Source: Pseudoselenomonas ruminantium (GTDB lineage: Bacteria; Bacillota; Negativicutes; Selenomonadales; Selenomonadaceae). From it: a DNA stretch of 64,000 bases. The stretch is from assembly GCA_015058575.1 (NCBI GenBank), contig SVBZ01000041.1, forward strand, positions 20,898 through 84,897, written 5' to 3'. The first letter of the stretch is position 1, and every line of letters starts with the position of its first letter. The notes beneath the pieces are model-generated. The model had not been told where the DNA came from, ran no database searches, and saw only the letters and a program-made list of their open reading frames with translations. Both the position numbers and the translations under genes were made by a program. Of the stretch, positions 16,285 through 24,429 are shown piece by piece.

Positions 16285-17094
16285 ATGATCCGTTTGATAT
16301 TGTCGGATATGGATGGGACACTGCTCGACAACGAAGGCTGCCTGCCAGCAGGTTTTGACGATATGATCCGGCAGCTGCGTGAGCGCGGGATTCTCTTTGC
16401 GCCATGCTCGGGACGTCAGTACCATTCGCTTTTGAAGCTGTTTGCCAGCTATAAGGATGAGTTCCTGTTTCTGGCGGAAAATGGGGCCTTCGCAAGCTAT
16501 CGGGGGCGGGAAATCATATCATGTGTGCTGGACCGGCAGCTGGTGACAGAGATTGTGGCAGGCTTTGCCGATCATGAGCAGGTCTATATCCTGCTGGGAG
16601 GCAAGCGGGCTGCGTATCTGCGCCGTGAGAAGCTCGACGCACGGTTGCGAGCTGAGCTTACCCGCTATGGCACGCACTACGAACTGGTGGATGATTGGGC
16701 AGAGGTGGATGATGAGCTGCTCAAGCTGGCGTTTTATGTGCCAGAGGGACGGGCAAAGCAGCTGGTTTGCCCGCAGCTTACGGCATTTGCTGGCCACGTG
16801 CAGCTTGCCTATGCGGATAATCACTGGGTGGATGCCATGGCGCCTGGCGTCGATAAGGGCTGGGCTGTCAAGCAGGTACAGCGGTACTTGCGGCTTACCG
16901 CTGAGGAATGTGCGGCTTTTGGGGATTATGCAAACGATGCGGGGATGCTGAAGGCGGTATCATATAGTTTCGCTATGGAAAATGCGCAGCCGGCTATCCA
17001 ATCGCTGGCGCGTTTTAGAGCACCAGCCAATACTGCAGGCGGCGTTGTGCAGGCCGTGGAGTGGCTTATCCGGCAAGGACTTTGTGAAAAGTGA
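16285..17094 (+). CDS. Cof-type HAD-superfamily hydrolase (phosphatase)
   Basis: A 269-residue cytoplasmic HAD IIB phosphatase. Motif I is DMDGTLLD at residues 7-14 with the nucleophile Asp7, motif II is in PCSGRQ near residue 45, and motif IV is FGDYANDAGML near 212; the cap sits between. Such enzymes remove phosphate from sugar phosphates, nucleotides or flavins; the substrate cannot be told from sequence. The ATG at 16285 has CAGGAGG at proper spacing, preferred over a GTG frame start at 16240. It follows nirJ2 by 57 bases and may be in the same transcript. Confidence 0.85.
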   Translation: MIRLILSDMDGTLLDNEGCLPAGFDDMIRQLRERGILFAPCSGRQYHSLLKLFASYKDEFLFLAENGAFASYRGREIISCVLDRQLVTEIVAGFADHEQVYILLGGKRAAYLRREKLDARLRAELTRYGTHYELVDDWAEVDDELLKLAFYVPEGRAKQLVCPQLTAFAGHVQLAYADNHWVDAMAPGVDKGWAVKQVQRYLRLTAEECAAFGDYANDAGMLKAVSYSFAMENAQPAIQSLARFRAPANTAGGVVQAVEWLIRQGLCEK

Positions 17095-17110
17095 ACATCC
17101 TGTGTAAACC

Positions 17111-17139
17111 TGTAACTTTATGAGCGGATATGCTACAAT
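17111..17139 (+). promoter_or_regulatory. Possible promoter of the PHP phosphatase gene
   Basis: TGTAAC (17111-17116) and TACAAT (17134-17139), 17-base spacer, about 35 bases before the start. The -10 box is good, the -35 box weak. Confidence 0.45.
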
Positions 17140-17174
17140 GAGGTTGCAGGTTTTTTGATGGGGAGGTTGATACG

Positions 17175-18023
17175 ATGAAAATCGATTACCATATGCATTT
17201 TGAAAAGGGTTCCTATGATAAAGCGTGGGTGGAAGGCTTTTTTACAGCAGCTAAGGCCAGGGGACTGGCGGAAATAGGCATTTCAGAGCATTCGCATACA
17301 TTCCCGGAATTCAAGGAGCTTTACTACGAAGATTTAGTTCTCGATGATTCGTTCATCGGTAAGTTTCAGCAGCAATGGCTTAAGTCGAATAAGTTCAAGT
17401 ATACGCTTGACGATTATTTTTCCTTTATGGCGGAGCTGCGCAAGGTACATACCGTGCGGACAGGAATTGAGGTCTGCAATTTCCAGGATCAGGCAAAAGT
17501 CAGGGATATTCTCAAGGATTACGCGTTTGATTATGTAATCGGCTCCGTGCATTTCCTGCATGGCTGGGCTTATGATTCGGCAGAAATTAAGGCAGAATGG
17601 GAACGCCATCCGCTTGAGGAAATCTACGGATGGTACACAGAGGAAATCGAGAAGCTGGCCGCTGCGGGACTTTATGATGTGCTCGGTCATCCGTTCAATA
17701 TCCGCTTGTTCAAGTTCCTGCCGGATTTTGACGTGACGCCATACCTTGAGCGGGCGGTCAAGGCGCTCAAACAGGCTGATATGATTGTTGATGTCAATAC
17801 GGGGACGCTTTACCGTTATCCGATTGCTGAAATTTCCCCGTATCCGGAGTTCATGCGGCTGGCCGCGAAATATGATTTGCCAATCATCACGACATCGGAT
17901 GCGCATAAGCCGGAGGATTGTGGCGCATATAATCAGGAAGCTGTTGATTATGCGAAGCGTTTCGGTTATACAACAACCTTGCAATTGATGGAAAGGAAGC
18001 GCAAGGTTATTGAGCTGGATTAA
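17175..18023 (+). CDS. PHP-domain histidinol-phosphatase (HisJ/HisK family)
   Basis: A 282-residue metal-dependent phosphatase. The PHP metal ligands appear as DYHMHFE at residues 4-10, GISEHSH near 40, a Glu in RTGIEV near 100, GSVHFLH near 122, LGHPFN near 177 and TSDAHKP near 246. This motif series is typical of histidinol-phosphatases of the B. subtilis type, which give histidinol in histidine synthesis. No other his gene is nearby, and PHP enzymes also act on other phosphates, so the exact substrate is inferred. ATG with GGGGAGGTTG upstream. Confidence 0.8.
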   Translation: MKIDYHMHFEKGSYDKAWVEGFFTAAKARGLAEIGISEHSHTFPEFKELYYEDLVLDDSFIGKFQQQWLKSNKFKYTLDDYFSFMAELRKVHTVRTGIEVCNFQDQAKVRDILKDYAFDYVIGSVHFLHGWAYDSAEIKAEWERHPLEEIYGWYTEEIEKLAAAGLYDVLGHPFNIRLFKFLPDFDVTPYLERAVKALKQADMIVDVNTGTLYRYPIAEISPYPEFMRLAAKYDLPIITTSDAHKPEDCGAYNQEAVDYAKRFGYTTTLQLMERKRKVIELD

Positions 18024-18047
18024 GTCGATAAAGATTATTTATCGACT
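18023..18047 (+). terminator. Hairpin just past the PHP gene
   Basis: The 10-bp perfect stem AGTCGATAAA/TTTATCGACT with a 5-base loop begins at the stop codon. It lacks a proper T tract, so it may stabilise the 3' end rather than terminate. Confidence 0.4.
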
Positions 18048-18071
18048 ATAAAAAATATTCTAACAAATCTA

Positions 18072-18100
18072 TTGACACGGTAGCTGAATGGTAGTAGAAT
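18072..18100 (+). promoter_or_regulatory. sigma-A promoter of the leader ORF / small protein operon
   Basis: TTGACA (18072-18077) and TAGAAT (18095-18100) with a 17-base spacer. The start would fall near 18107, giving about 100 bases of leader before the first small ORF and 210 before the second. Confidence 0.8.
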
Positions 18101-18206
18101 AAGAGTACAAGGTAATACCGAAAGTGGATGAAGGATTTTACATATTTTTGTTACGTGAGCTTAAGTTTTTGAGATAATCAACGATATAACTTGTAACAGA
18201 GGAGCA

Positions 18207-18320
18207 ATGACAGAGGATTGTACTTGCATGATTGGGAATTGGTCGAGATACTGTGGAGGGTTATTTCATCAATTCGATCAATTGCGATCAGGATTTTGTT
18301 ACAAGGAGAGATTATCATGA
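18207..18320 (+). CDS. 37-residue cysteine-containing leader ORF coupled to the next gene
   Basis: ATG at 18207 is preceded by AGAGGAGC at good spacing and opens 37 codons (MTEDCTCMIGNWSRYCGG at the start, ending in CYKERLS). The stop overlaps the next start as ATGA (18317-18320), and the next gene's ribosome site AAGGAGAG lies inside this ORF, so translation of the two is probably coupled. Four Cys residues and no signal peptide. It may be a real small protein or a regulatory leader peptide. No family is recognised and no conservation could be checked. Confidence 0.5.
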   Translation: MTEDCTCMIGNWSRYCGGLFHQFDQLRSGFCYKERLS

Positions 18321-18550
18321 AAGTGCAAATTTATTCTCAGTGGATGGAAGATGTGTTTATTCCCGTCCGCGTAAAACAGTTCACGAAAGCAGCTAAACTG
18401 ATGGGTCATACCGGTTTTAAGGCTTATGCTGAAAATCATGACGTGGTCGGCCGGACTTTGTCAGACCGCAAATCTGCAGAGTATCAGGCAGTAGCTGAAT
18501 GGCTCGATAGCCGTGAGATTGATAACAACGTGGCTGAAGGTGTCGCGTAA
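18317..18550 (+). CDS. Small hypothetical protein, 77 aa
   Basis: I do not recognise the family. The product starts MKVQIYSQWMEDVF, is soluble and charged, has no Cys and no signal peptide, and ends in an acidic segment. The ATG at 18317 is chosen because AAGGAGAG (18303-18310) is 6 bases upstream; a longer frame start at the TTG at 18218 has no ribosome site. It has a strong promoter, a long leader with an upstream ORF, and a terminator right behind it, so it is an independently expressed unit. Confidence 0.75.
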   Translation: MKVQIYSQWMEDVFIPVRVKQFTKAAKLMGHTGFKAYAENHDVVGRTLSDRKSAEYQAVAEWLDSREIDNNVAEGVA

Positions 18551-18566
18551 CAAAATATGTAAGAAT

Positions 18567-18603
18567 GGCGCCCCTGTCTTATCGTGCAGGCGGCGCCTTT
18601 ATT
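18567..18603 (+). terminator. Terminator of the small-protein operon
   Basis: GGCGCCCCTG pairs with CAGGCGGCGCC around the loop TCTTATCGTG, followed by TTTATTAT. Confidence 0.8.
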
Positions 18604-18616
18604 ATGCGTATTTATC

Positions 18617-19192
18617 CTAGTGAAAGTTTTTCGGTGCCTGGGGGATGGTGATGTCAAGCTTGACTTCCTGGACGGCGCAGGCCTGCTCACGCATTTGGGC
18701 CGAGGTCTTCTGTGCCCAGATTTGCTGGACTTTTTTGCGATAACCTTCGGCTGAGAACGGCTTTTGCTGCTGGTGCTTGACATGTTTGCGCAGGATGCTC
18801 ATGAATTTTTCATTGACTTGGACTTCGCGCTGGGCCAGCAAAATCTGCAAGGTCGTATCGACCAGATAAAGATGCAGCACAGAGTCTTTCAAGCTTTTCT
18901 CAGTCGGCATGAGCTCGGGTTTGATGTCTGTAAGGGAGAAAGGAGCATCGCCCCAGCCATCTTTGAAGATGCCATCGATCTGATAGAGGAAGAACAGCAG
19001 ACCGTCCTGCTCGTAGAGTGCAAGCTCCATCTTGCCTGTGCGGAAGGCTTCGGTGGCGATGATATCGGTGCGTGAGAGTTGCAGGATGAACATGCTGCCG
19101 TTGGCGTCAATTTGGAACATGCCACCATCCTGTTGGTTTTTGATGGGGAGCGGGAAGCGTTCTCCTACTTGGAAATTCGTATAATCACTCAT
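18617..19192 (-). CDS. Hypothetical protein, 191 aa
   Basis: I do not recognise the family. The product is soluble and predicted cytoplasmic, without signal peptide or long hydrophobic segment; the N-terminal 120 residues look like a mixed alpha/beta domain, and the C-terminal third is basic and Gln/Lys-rich (KHVKHQQQKPF). ATG with AAGGAGTC upstream. Single gene, divergent from hydF and convergent with the small-protein operon, with which it shares the intervening hairpin. Confidence 0.75.
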   Translation of the reverse strand: MSDYTNFQVGERFPLPIKNQQDGGMFQIDANGSMFILQLSRTDIIATEAFRTGKMELALYEQDGLLFFLYQIDGIFKDGWGDAPFSLTDIKPELMPTEKSLKDSVLHLYLVDTTLQILLAQREVQVNEKFMSILRKHVKHQQQKPFSAEGYRKKVQQIWAQKTSAQMREQACAVQEVKLDITIPQAPKNFH

Positions 19193-19296
19193 GGCTGAAG
19201 ACTCCTTGTTTCTGTTGATGTACCAATACAGTGTATCATATTTTGTCGCGGCTGTGCTATACTAAGTGGGAGGAATATCGCAAGGAGTGAGGAGAA

Positions 19297-20511
19297 ATGA
19301 GCCTTAATGATACCCCACGGGCCAACCGGCTGCATATTGGCCTGTTTGGCAAGCGCAATAGCGGCAAGTCGAGCCTGGTTAATGCATTGACTGGCCAGCA
19401 GGTGGCAACGGTATCTGCTGTGCCAGGGACGACAACAGATCCGGTCTATAAGGCGATGGAACTTCATGGCATCGGGCCAGTGGTATTTATCGATACTGCC
19501 GGGTTCGATGATGTGGGGACACTTGGCGCATTGCGTGTGGGCCGGACAGAGCAGGCAGCTTTGGAAACGGATATTGCGCTCGTGCTTTTTTGCGATGAGG
19601 ATATGGCTGGCGAGTGCGAGTGGGTAAAGCGCCTGCAGGAGACCAAGACCTCTGTGATCGCTGTGGTCAGCCAGGCTGATGTGCGAGGCGATAGCGGACA
19701 GGCTCTGGCAAGGAAGATACAGGAGCAGACAGGGCTGATACCGCTGGTGGTAAGCGCAGTGACAAAAAGCGGTCTCGATGTGCTGCGGGCGGAAATGATT
19801 CGCCAGCTGCCAGAGGATTATGAGGCTGAGAGCATCACCGCAGGGCTTTGTGCTGCGGGCGATACCGTGCTGCTGGTCATGCCGCAGGATATACAGGCAC
19901 CGAAAGGGCGGCTGATCCTGCCGCAGGTACAGACTTTGCGGGAGCTTTTGGACAGGCATTGCCATGTGCTTTGCTGCACGACGGATGATATGGCGGCGAT
20001 GCTGGCCTTGCTCAAGGAGCCGCCGCAGCTCATTATCACGGATTCACAGGCCTTTCGCAGTGTCCATGCGCAGAAACCGGCAGCAAGCCGGTTGACGTCA
20101 TTTTCTGTGTTGTTTGCGGGGTATAAGGGAGATATTGCCTATTTTGCAGCATCGGCCCGCAAGCTGCTGGCTTTGCCTGCGGATGCACATATCCTGATTG
20201 CTGAAGCCTGTACGCACCGGCCGCTGACTGAAGATATTGGCCGCGTGAAATTACCAAGGCTGCTGCGTAAGCGTCTGGGTGAGCAGCTGAAGATCACGGT
20301 GACTGCTGGCCGCGATTTTCCCGCTGACCTGCGGCAGGCGGGCATTGATTTTGTCATCCATTGCGGTGCATGCATGTTCAATCGCAAGTATGTGCTGAGC
20401 CGTGTCGAAGCGTGCCGCAGGCAGGAGGTGCCGATGTCGAACTATGGCATTGCGATTGCGGCGCTGCTGGGTATTCTGGATGATGTAGAGATGCCGGGCA
20501 GGAGAAAATAA
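19297..20511 (+). CDS. hydF: [FeFe]-hydrogenase H-cluster maturation GTPase HydF
   Basis: A 404-residue GTPase and scaffold on which the 2Fe H-cluster precursor is assembled before transfer to HydA. The GTPase domain has the P-loop GKRNSGKS at residues 18-25, switch elements around PGTTTDP and IDTAGFDD, and NKxD replaced by SQAD as in this family. The C-terminal domain carries the conserved cluster ligands, a Cys in EACTHRP near residue 303 and HCGAC near 354. ATG with AAGGAGTGAGGAG upstream. HydE, HydG and the hydrogenase itself are not in the window. The protein implies hydrogen metabolism by [FeFe]-hydrogenase. Confidence 0.92.
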   Translation: MSLNDTPRANRLHIGLFGKRNSGKSSLVNALTGQQVATVSAVPGTTTDPVYKAMELHGIGPVVFIDTAGFDDVGTLGALRVGRTEQAALETDIALVLFCDEDMAGECEWVKRLQETKTSVIAVVSQADVRGDSGQALARKIQEQTGLIPLVVSAVTKSGLDVLRAEMIRQLPEDYEAESITAGLCAAGDTVLLVMPQDIQAPKGRLILPQVQTLRELLDRHCHVLCCTTDDMAAMLALLKEPPQLIITDSQAFRSVHAQKPAASRLTSFSVLFAGYKGDIAYFAASARKLLALPADAHILIAEACTHRPLTEDIGRVKLPRLLRKRLGEQLKITVTAGRDFPADLRQAGIDFVIHCGACMFNRKYVLSRVEACRRQEVPMSNYGIAIAALLGILDDVEMPGRRK

Positions 20512-20598
20512 CAGACAGAAAATTTGCCTGGCACATGTAAATACGGTACAATAATACATATTCCGATAAAATTACCGCTGATAAAGAGGTGGATAGCA

Positions 20599-21609
20599 AT
20601 GAGAAAAGAAGCAAAGTATATCTTAGGGGTGGGAGCCTGCTCACTGTGGCTTTTCCTGGCCGCACCGGTGTCGGCTAAGACGGTCGTGCATACGAATCCT
20701 GAGACGGCGACAATACGTCTGACGGCAACGAATGCAGCGGCGCAGCCTGCAAGCAAGCCGGCAGTTCCGTCGGGCTGGTTTTGGCTAAGCTCCGATGATA
20801 ATTACAGCAAGTATATCGATTATCAGTCCGTCGTGAAGATGCCGCGCCGCAGCAAGGCGGGCGAGGCTGCTTATGAGATGGATGTACAGGCTTGGACAAA
20901 GACGGAATACAGTTATGAGGGTGCTAAGGAAACCCTGAAGGCATATGGTTTGCTGGATAAGATTGGCGATCCAGGGAAACTTGCTTATAGTACGGCATTG
21001 CTGTCAATAAATCCGCAGACACGTCAGGTGTGGTATATGGAGGAACATTTCCATGATAAGGCGGGGGCTGTGATTTGGTCGCATGCCAACGATGCGGCTT
21101 ACCGCAATAACGATGCCAAAGGCAAGGAAATCAACTCACAGGCTTTTGATGCCGCTTTTTATCAGGCTGCTATCGACCGTGCTTTCCCTGGTGCTGGGGA
21201 GACGGCACGGGCCGAGGCGAAAGATCGCTGGTATGATATCTTTACCAAGCAGACACCCGATGGTATCCGCTATACGATTGCTGCCGATACGACAACGATG
21301 CGCATGGAAAAGAACAATCTGATTTTCTGGAGCTGGCAGGAAACGAAGGACACCGATGGCAAGGTCGTCGATGTCAAATTCCTCAAGATGGCGATGAATC
21401 TGCCAGAGGCTACGCTGCTTGTCATCAATGGTACGCATTGGGCACCGCAGACGGGCTGGCAATCGCTCGCAAATGAACTCGATGGCCATTACCGCATGAT
21501 TCCGCCAACATCGGAAGAGTATCAGATGGTTACAGCACTGCGTGACTATGCCAAACAGCATGATGCGTGGGTTAATCGCTATTATCGCTTGTATGCACCG
21601 AAAAAATAA
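20599..21609 (+). CDS. Secreted hypothetical protein with surface-adhesin-E-like domain
   Basis: A 336-residue protein with a Sec signal peptide (basic start, hydrophobic core, cleavage after APVSA near residue 28). Residues about 55-140 (FWLSSDDNYSKYIDY and a VQAWTKTEYS strand) resemble the short beta domains of the surface-adhesin-E type found in periplasmic proteins of Negativicutes; the similarity is from memory and weak. A related pattern may recur in the second half (LIFWSWQETKDTDG). Function unknown. The ATG at 20599 has GAGGTG upstream; a longer frame from 20524 has no ribosome site and would bury the signal peptide. Confidence 0.7.
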   Translation: MRKEAKYILGVGACSLWLFLAAPVSAKTVVHTNPETATIRLTATNAAAQPASKPAVPSGWFWLSSDDNYSKYIDYQSVVKMPRRSKAGEAAYEMDVQAWTKTEYSYEGAKETLKAYGLLDKIGDPGKLAYSTALLSINPQTRQVWYMEEHFHDKAGAVIWSHANDAAYRNNDAKGKEINSQAFDAAFYQAAIDRAFPGAGETARAEAKDRWYDIFTKQTPDGIRYTIAADTTTMRMEKNNLIFWSWQETKDTDGKVVDVKFLKMAMNLPEATLLVINGTHWAPQTGWQSLANELDGHYRMIPPTSEEYQMVTALRDYAKQHDAWVNRYYRLYAPKK

Positions 21610-21618
21610 AATGGACAA

Positions 21619-21651
21619 GAGCCGGTTCATGATGGAGCCGGCTCATTTTAT
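21619..21651 (+). terminator. Terminator after the 20599-21609 gene
   Basis: GAGCCGG pairs with CCGGCTC around a 12-base loop and is followed by ATTTTATTG. Confidence 0.7.
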
Positions 21652-21679
21652 TGTAAGAGTGTAAATGAGCGGTGTTATT

Positions 21680-21690
21680 TATGGTATAAT
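21680..21690 (+). promoter_or_regulatory. Extended -10 promoter of metA
   Basis: TGGTATAAT gives an extended -10 box (TATAAT 21685-21690) about 60 bases before the metA start. No convincing -35 box is seen, and no SAM riboswitch or T-box fits in the short leader. Confidence 0.5.
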
Positions 21691-21752
21691 AGAAAAAGTA
21701 TGTGCCCAAGTGTAAAGTTAGGGCGAGATTGTGGAATGAAGGAAGTGGTTGA

Positions 21753-22688
21753 ATGCCAATAAAGATACCGAATGCGCTACCTGCAGCGCATATTCTCGAG
21801 AGCGAGAACTTGTTTGTCATGGATGCGGACCGGGCTTATAGCCAGGACATCCGTCCGCTGAAGATACTGATTTTGAATCTGATGCCGATTAAATACATCA
21901 CGGAGACCCAGCTGCTGCGCTTGCTGGGCAATTCTCCCTTGCAGGTAGAGGTGGATTTCATCTACACGGAAACTTATGTACCCAGCCATACGCCTAGCGA
22001 TTATCTCGCGCAGTTCTATGGCACATTTGATGAAGTGCGCCACAAAAAATACGATGGTATGATCATCACTGGGGCTCCTGTCGAGAATATGGAGTTTGAG
22101 GAGGTAGCCTACTGGGATGAGGTGGCCGAGATCATGGAGTGGAGCAAGACGCATGTCTACTCGACTTTTCATATCTGCTGGGGCGCGCAGGCGGGATTGT
22201 ACTATCATTACGGCATCCCGAAGTATCCGGTGCCAGAAAAGATTTTCGGTGTCTTCAAGCATCATACCTGTGTGGCGCATGAACGGCTTCTGCGTGGCTT
22301 TGATGATGAGTTCTATGTACCGCATTCGCGTCATACAGAGGAACATAAGGAAGATATCCTGAAGGTGCCTGAGCTTACGATCCTGGCAGAATCGGATGAG
22401 GAAGCTGGCCCGTATATCATCGCGAACCTGGCCAAGCGCCAATTCTTTATCACGGGACATGCTGAGTATGATCCGACGACGCTCAAGCAGGAATATGACC
22501 GCGACCTCAAGGCGGGCATGAATCCCAATATCCCGTCGAATTACTATCCTGACGATGATCCCTCACGTCCGCCGATTGTCCGTTGGCGCAGTGTAGCTCA
22601 TCTGCTGTTTGCCAATTGGCTCAATTATTACGTCTATCAGGAGACGCCTTATGAGCTGGATGAGCTCTACAAGGAGATGGACGACTGA
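21753..22688 (+). CDS. metAA: Homoserine O-acetyltransferase of the MetA family
   Basis: A 311-residue enzyme that acylates L-homoserine in the first committed step of methionine synthesis. The catalytic Cys lies in [10 protein letters not shown] near residue 142 and the His and Glu in TGHAEYD near 235-237. At the residue known to set acyl-CoA choice (E. coli position 111, after TGAP) this protein has Glu (TGAPVENM) rather than Gly, which in characterised enzymes means acetyl-CoA instead of succinyl-CoA. ATG with GGAAGTGGTTGA upstream. Single gene with its own promoter. It complements the MetNIQ uptake system at 10-13 kb. Confidence 0.93.
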   Translation: MPIKIPNALPAAHILESENLFVMDADRAYSQDIRPLKILILNLMPIKYITETQLLRLLGNSPLQVEVDFIYTETYVPSHTPSDYLAQFYGTFDEVRHKKYDGMIITGAPVENMEFEEVAYWDEVAEIMEWSKTHVYSTFHICWGAQAGLYYHYGIPKYPVPEKIFGVFKHHTCVAHERLLRGFDDEFYVPHSRHTEEHKEDILKVPELTILAESDEEAGPYIIANLAKRQFFITGHAEYDPTTLKQEYDRDLKAGMNPNIPSNYYPDDDPSRPPIVRWRSVAHLLFANWLNYYVYQETPYELDELYKEMDD

Positions 22689-22763
22689 GTTCATTGTGTT
22701 TTCAGTTGATGATGCTATACTTACTGACATTTGAATGAATCAATTGCTAAAGGGGAAGATTAC

Positions 22764-23402
22764 ATGAAGATGCGATGGGGCGCGGGGCTGATAGCGGCAG
22801 CATTATTGTTTGCAGCAGCTCCGCAAGCAGACGCAGAGGAAGCGATTTCAGAGGATATCTATCAGTGGGTGCAGTCAACGGCCCGTCAAAATTATTATTT
22901 CAATAAGCAGCATATTTATTTCGGCAAGGATGAGAAGGGAAATATCAATCTCGATATCCTGACAGTGCCGGTGCTCAAGACGTATGATTCCATCCAAATC
23001 CAGGATGTCGTATCCAAGCGTCGCTGGAAGGGACAGTCGACGGCAGGCTACGGCGATTTGGCCGGGTGTGCGGAGTATTTGCTGTTCCACGTCAAGGAGC
23101 AGACCGTGGATATCGTAAAGCACGAAGACCTCGATAGTGATTGGGGAACGCTGGGCACGACGGCTGTGAAGCGTACGGTCAAGATAGCTGACCTGTCGGA
23201 AAAGGATGTCGATGCGAAATTCTATCATGCCATCCTCAAATATGCGGAGCATCATGGTCCTGAGATTGCCGCGCGCACAGAAAAGGAAAAAGGGGCCAAG
23301 CTGACCAAAGAAGCGCAGAAGCAGCTCGAAAAGGGGCTGCAGACGGATACGGATGGCAAGGATGCCAAGAAGAACAAGAACGAGCAGAAAAAACGCAAAT
23401 AA
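22764..23402 (+). CDS. Secreted hypothetical protein, 212 aa
   Basis: No family recognised. A Sec signal peptide (hydrophobic core LIAAALLFAAAP, cleavage near QADA at residues 20-24) precedes a domain of about 150 residues. The C-terminal 45 residues are a strongly basic Lys/Gln/Glu tail ending in KKNKNEQKKRK, which could bind nucleic acid, peptidoglycan or lipopolysaccharide. The ATG at 22764 follows AAAGGGGAAG and sits at the signal peptide start. It lies between metA and the ROK kinase with short gaps on the same strand. Confidence 0.7.
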   Translation: MKMRWGAGLIAAALLFAAAPQADAEEAISEDIYQWVQSTARQNYYFNKQHIYFGKDEKGNINLDILTVPVLKTYDSIQIQDVVSKRRWKGQSTAGYGDLAGCAEYLLFHVKEQTVDIVKHEDLDSDWGTLGTTAVKRTVKIADLSEKDVDAKFYHAILKYAEHHGPEIAARTEKEKGAKLTKEAQKQLEKGLQTDTDGKDAKKNKNEQKKRK

Positions 23403-23417
23403 AGTGTGGCGTATAGC

Positions 23418-24317
23418 ATGAAAAAATATGTAGCAATAGATATCGGCGGTACGGCCATCAAATATGGCTTGACCGATAGGCAAGGCAATTTCACGGTCAA
23501 GAAGAACCGGCCGACGCTGGCCAGGGAAGAAGGCGGTGCGGGTATCGTCCGCAAGGTGGTGGATATTGTCCGCCAGTATCAGGCTGAGATGCCAATCGCA
23601 GGCGTGGCCATCGATACAGCAGGTATCGTGAATCCTGTGACAGGCGAAATCGTCTTTGCCGGTGAGAACAGTTTCCCGGGATATAGCGGTATGCCGCTGG
23701 GCAAGCTGGTGCACGAGGCATGCGGCATACCGTGCGTGGTCGAGAATGATGTCAATGCAGCCGCATTGGGAGAATATTGGCAAGGTGCTGCCAAGGGCGC
23801 GGAATCAGCCTTTATGATGACGGTCGGTACGGGAATTGGCGGCTGTTTTATCCTTGATGGTAAGGCATGGCATGGTGCGGGCTTCAGTGCTGGCGAGGCT
23901 GGTTTTATGCGTCTGCACGGTGAGCCACGTATTTTTGAGGAAGTGGCTTCCGCGCGGGCGATGCTCGTAGAGGCTGCGGCATCGCACAATGTTTCGCCGG
24001 CTGAGCTTACGGGGGAGCAGGTATTTACCTGGGCTTTTGCTGGGGATGCCGATGCGGTGGTGGCTATCGAGCATATGGTGGATAATCTTGCAGAGGGCAT
24101 AGCAAATATCTACTGTTTGCTGAATCCGGAGGTTTTTGTACTTGGTGGTGGCATCATGGCGCAGCAGGATTATCTGCGTCCACGCATTGAGCAGCGGCTG
24201 GAAACATTGCTAGTTCCAGCCATGCGTACGGCGACCCGGCTGGAGTTTGCCCGGTTGGGCAATGATGCGGGAATGGTGGGGGCGTTATACTCTTTGTTGA
24301 CCTCGCAAACTATTTAA
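23418..24317 (+). CDS. ROK-family sugar kinase
   Basis: A 299-residue protein of the ROK family. The phosphate-binding DIGGTAIKYG is at residues 6-15, the catalytic Asp is in VENDVNAAALGEY near 104, and GTGIGGCF and LGGGI follow. The zinc-binding CxCGxxGCxE motif of classical glucokinases is absent, as in the short BglK-like ROK kinases, so the substrate could be glucose, a beta-glucoside or an N-acetyl sugar. The ATG at 23418 places the ROK motif at the N-terminus; an in-frame GTG at 23406 is also possible. Its upstream ribosome site is weak, 15 bases past the preceding gene. Confidence 0.85.
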   Translation: MKKYVAIDIGGTAIKYGLTDRQGNFTVKKNRPTLAREEGGAGIVRKVVDIVRQYQAEMPIAGVAIDTAGIVNPVTGEIVFAGENSFPGYSGMPLGKLVHEACGIPCVVENDVNAAALGEYWQGAAKGAESAFMMTVGTGIGGCFILDGKAWHGAGFSAGEAGFMRLHGEPRIFEEVASARAMLVEAAASHNVSPAELTGEQVFTWAFAGDADAVVAIEHMVDNLAEGIANIYCLLNPEVFVLGGGIMAQQDYLRPRIEQRLETLLVPAMRTATRLEFARLGNDAGMVGALYSLLTSQTI

Positions 24318-24429
24318 TCAAATTTAAACCCTGTTTCAAGAGGATTTTAAGAGAATTTGTTTAATATACAATTAGGTAAAAGAACTGTATCTTAGATAAA
24401 TGTCTTTGCAAAGAAATGAGGGGAAGAAA

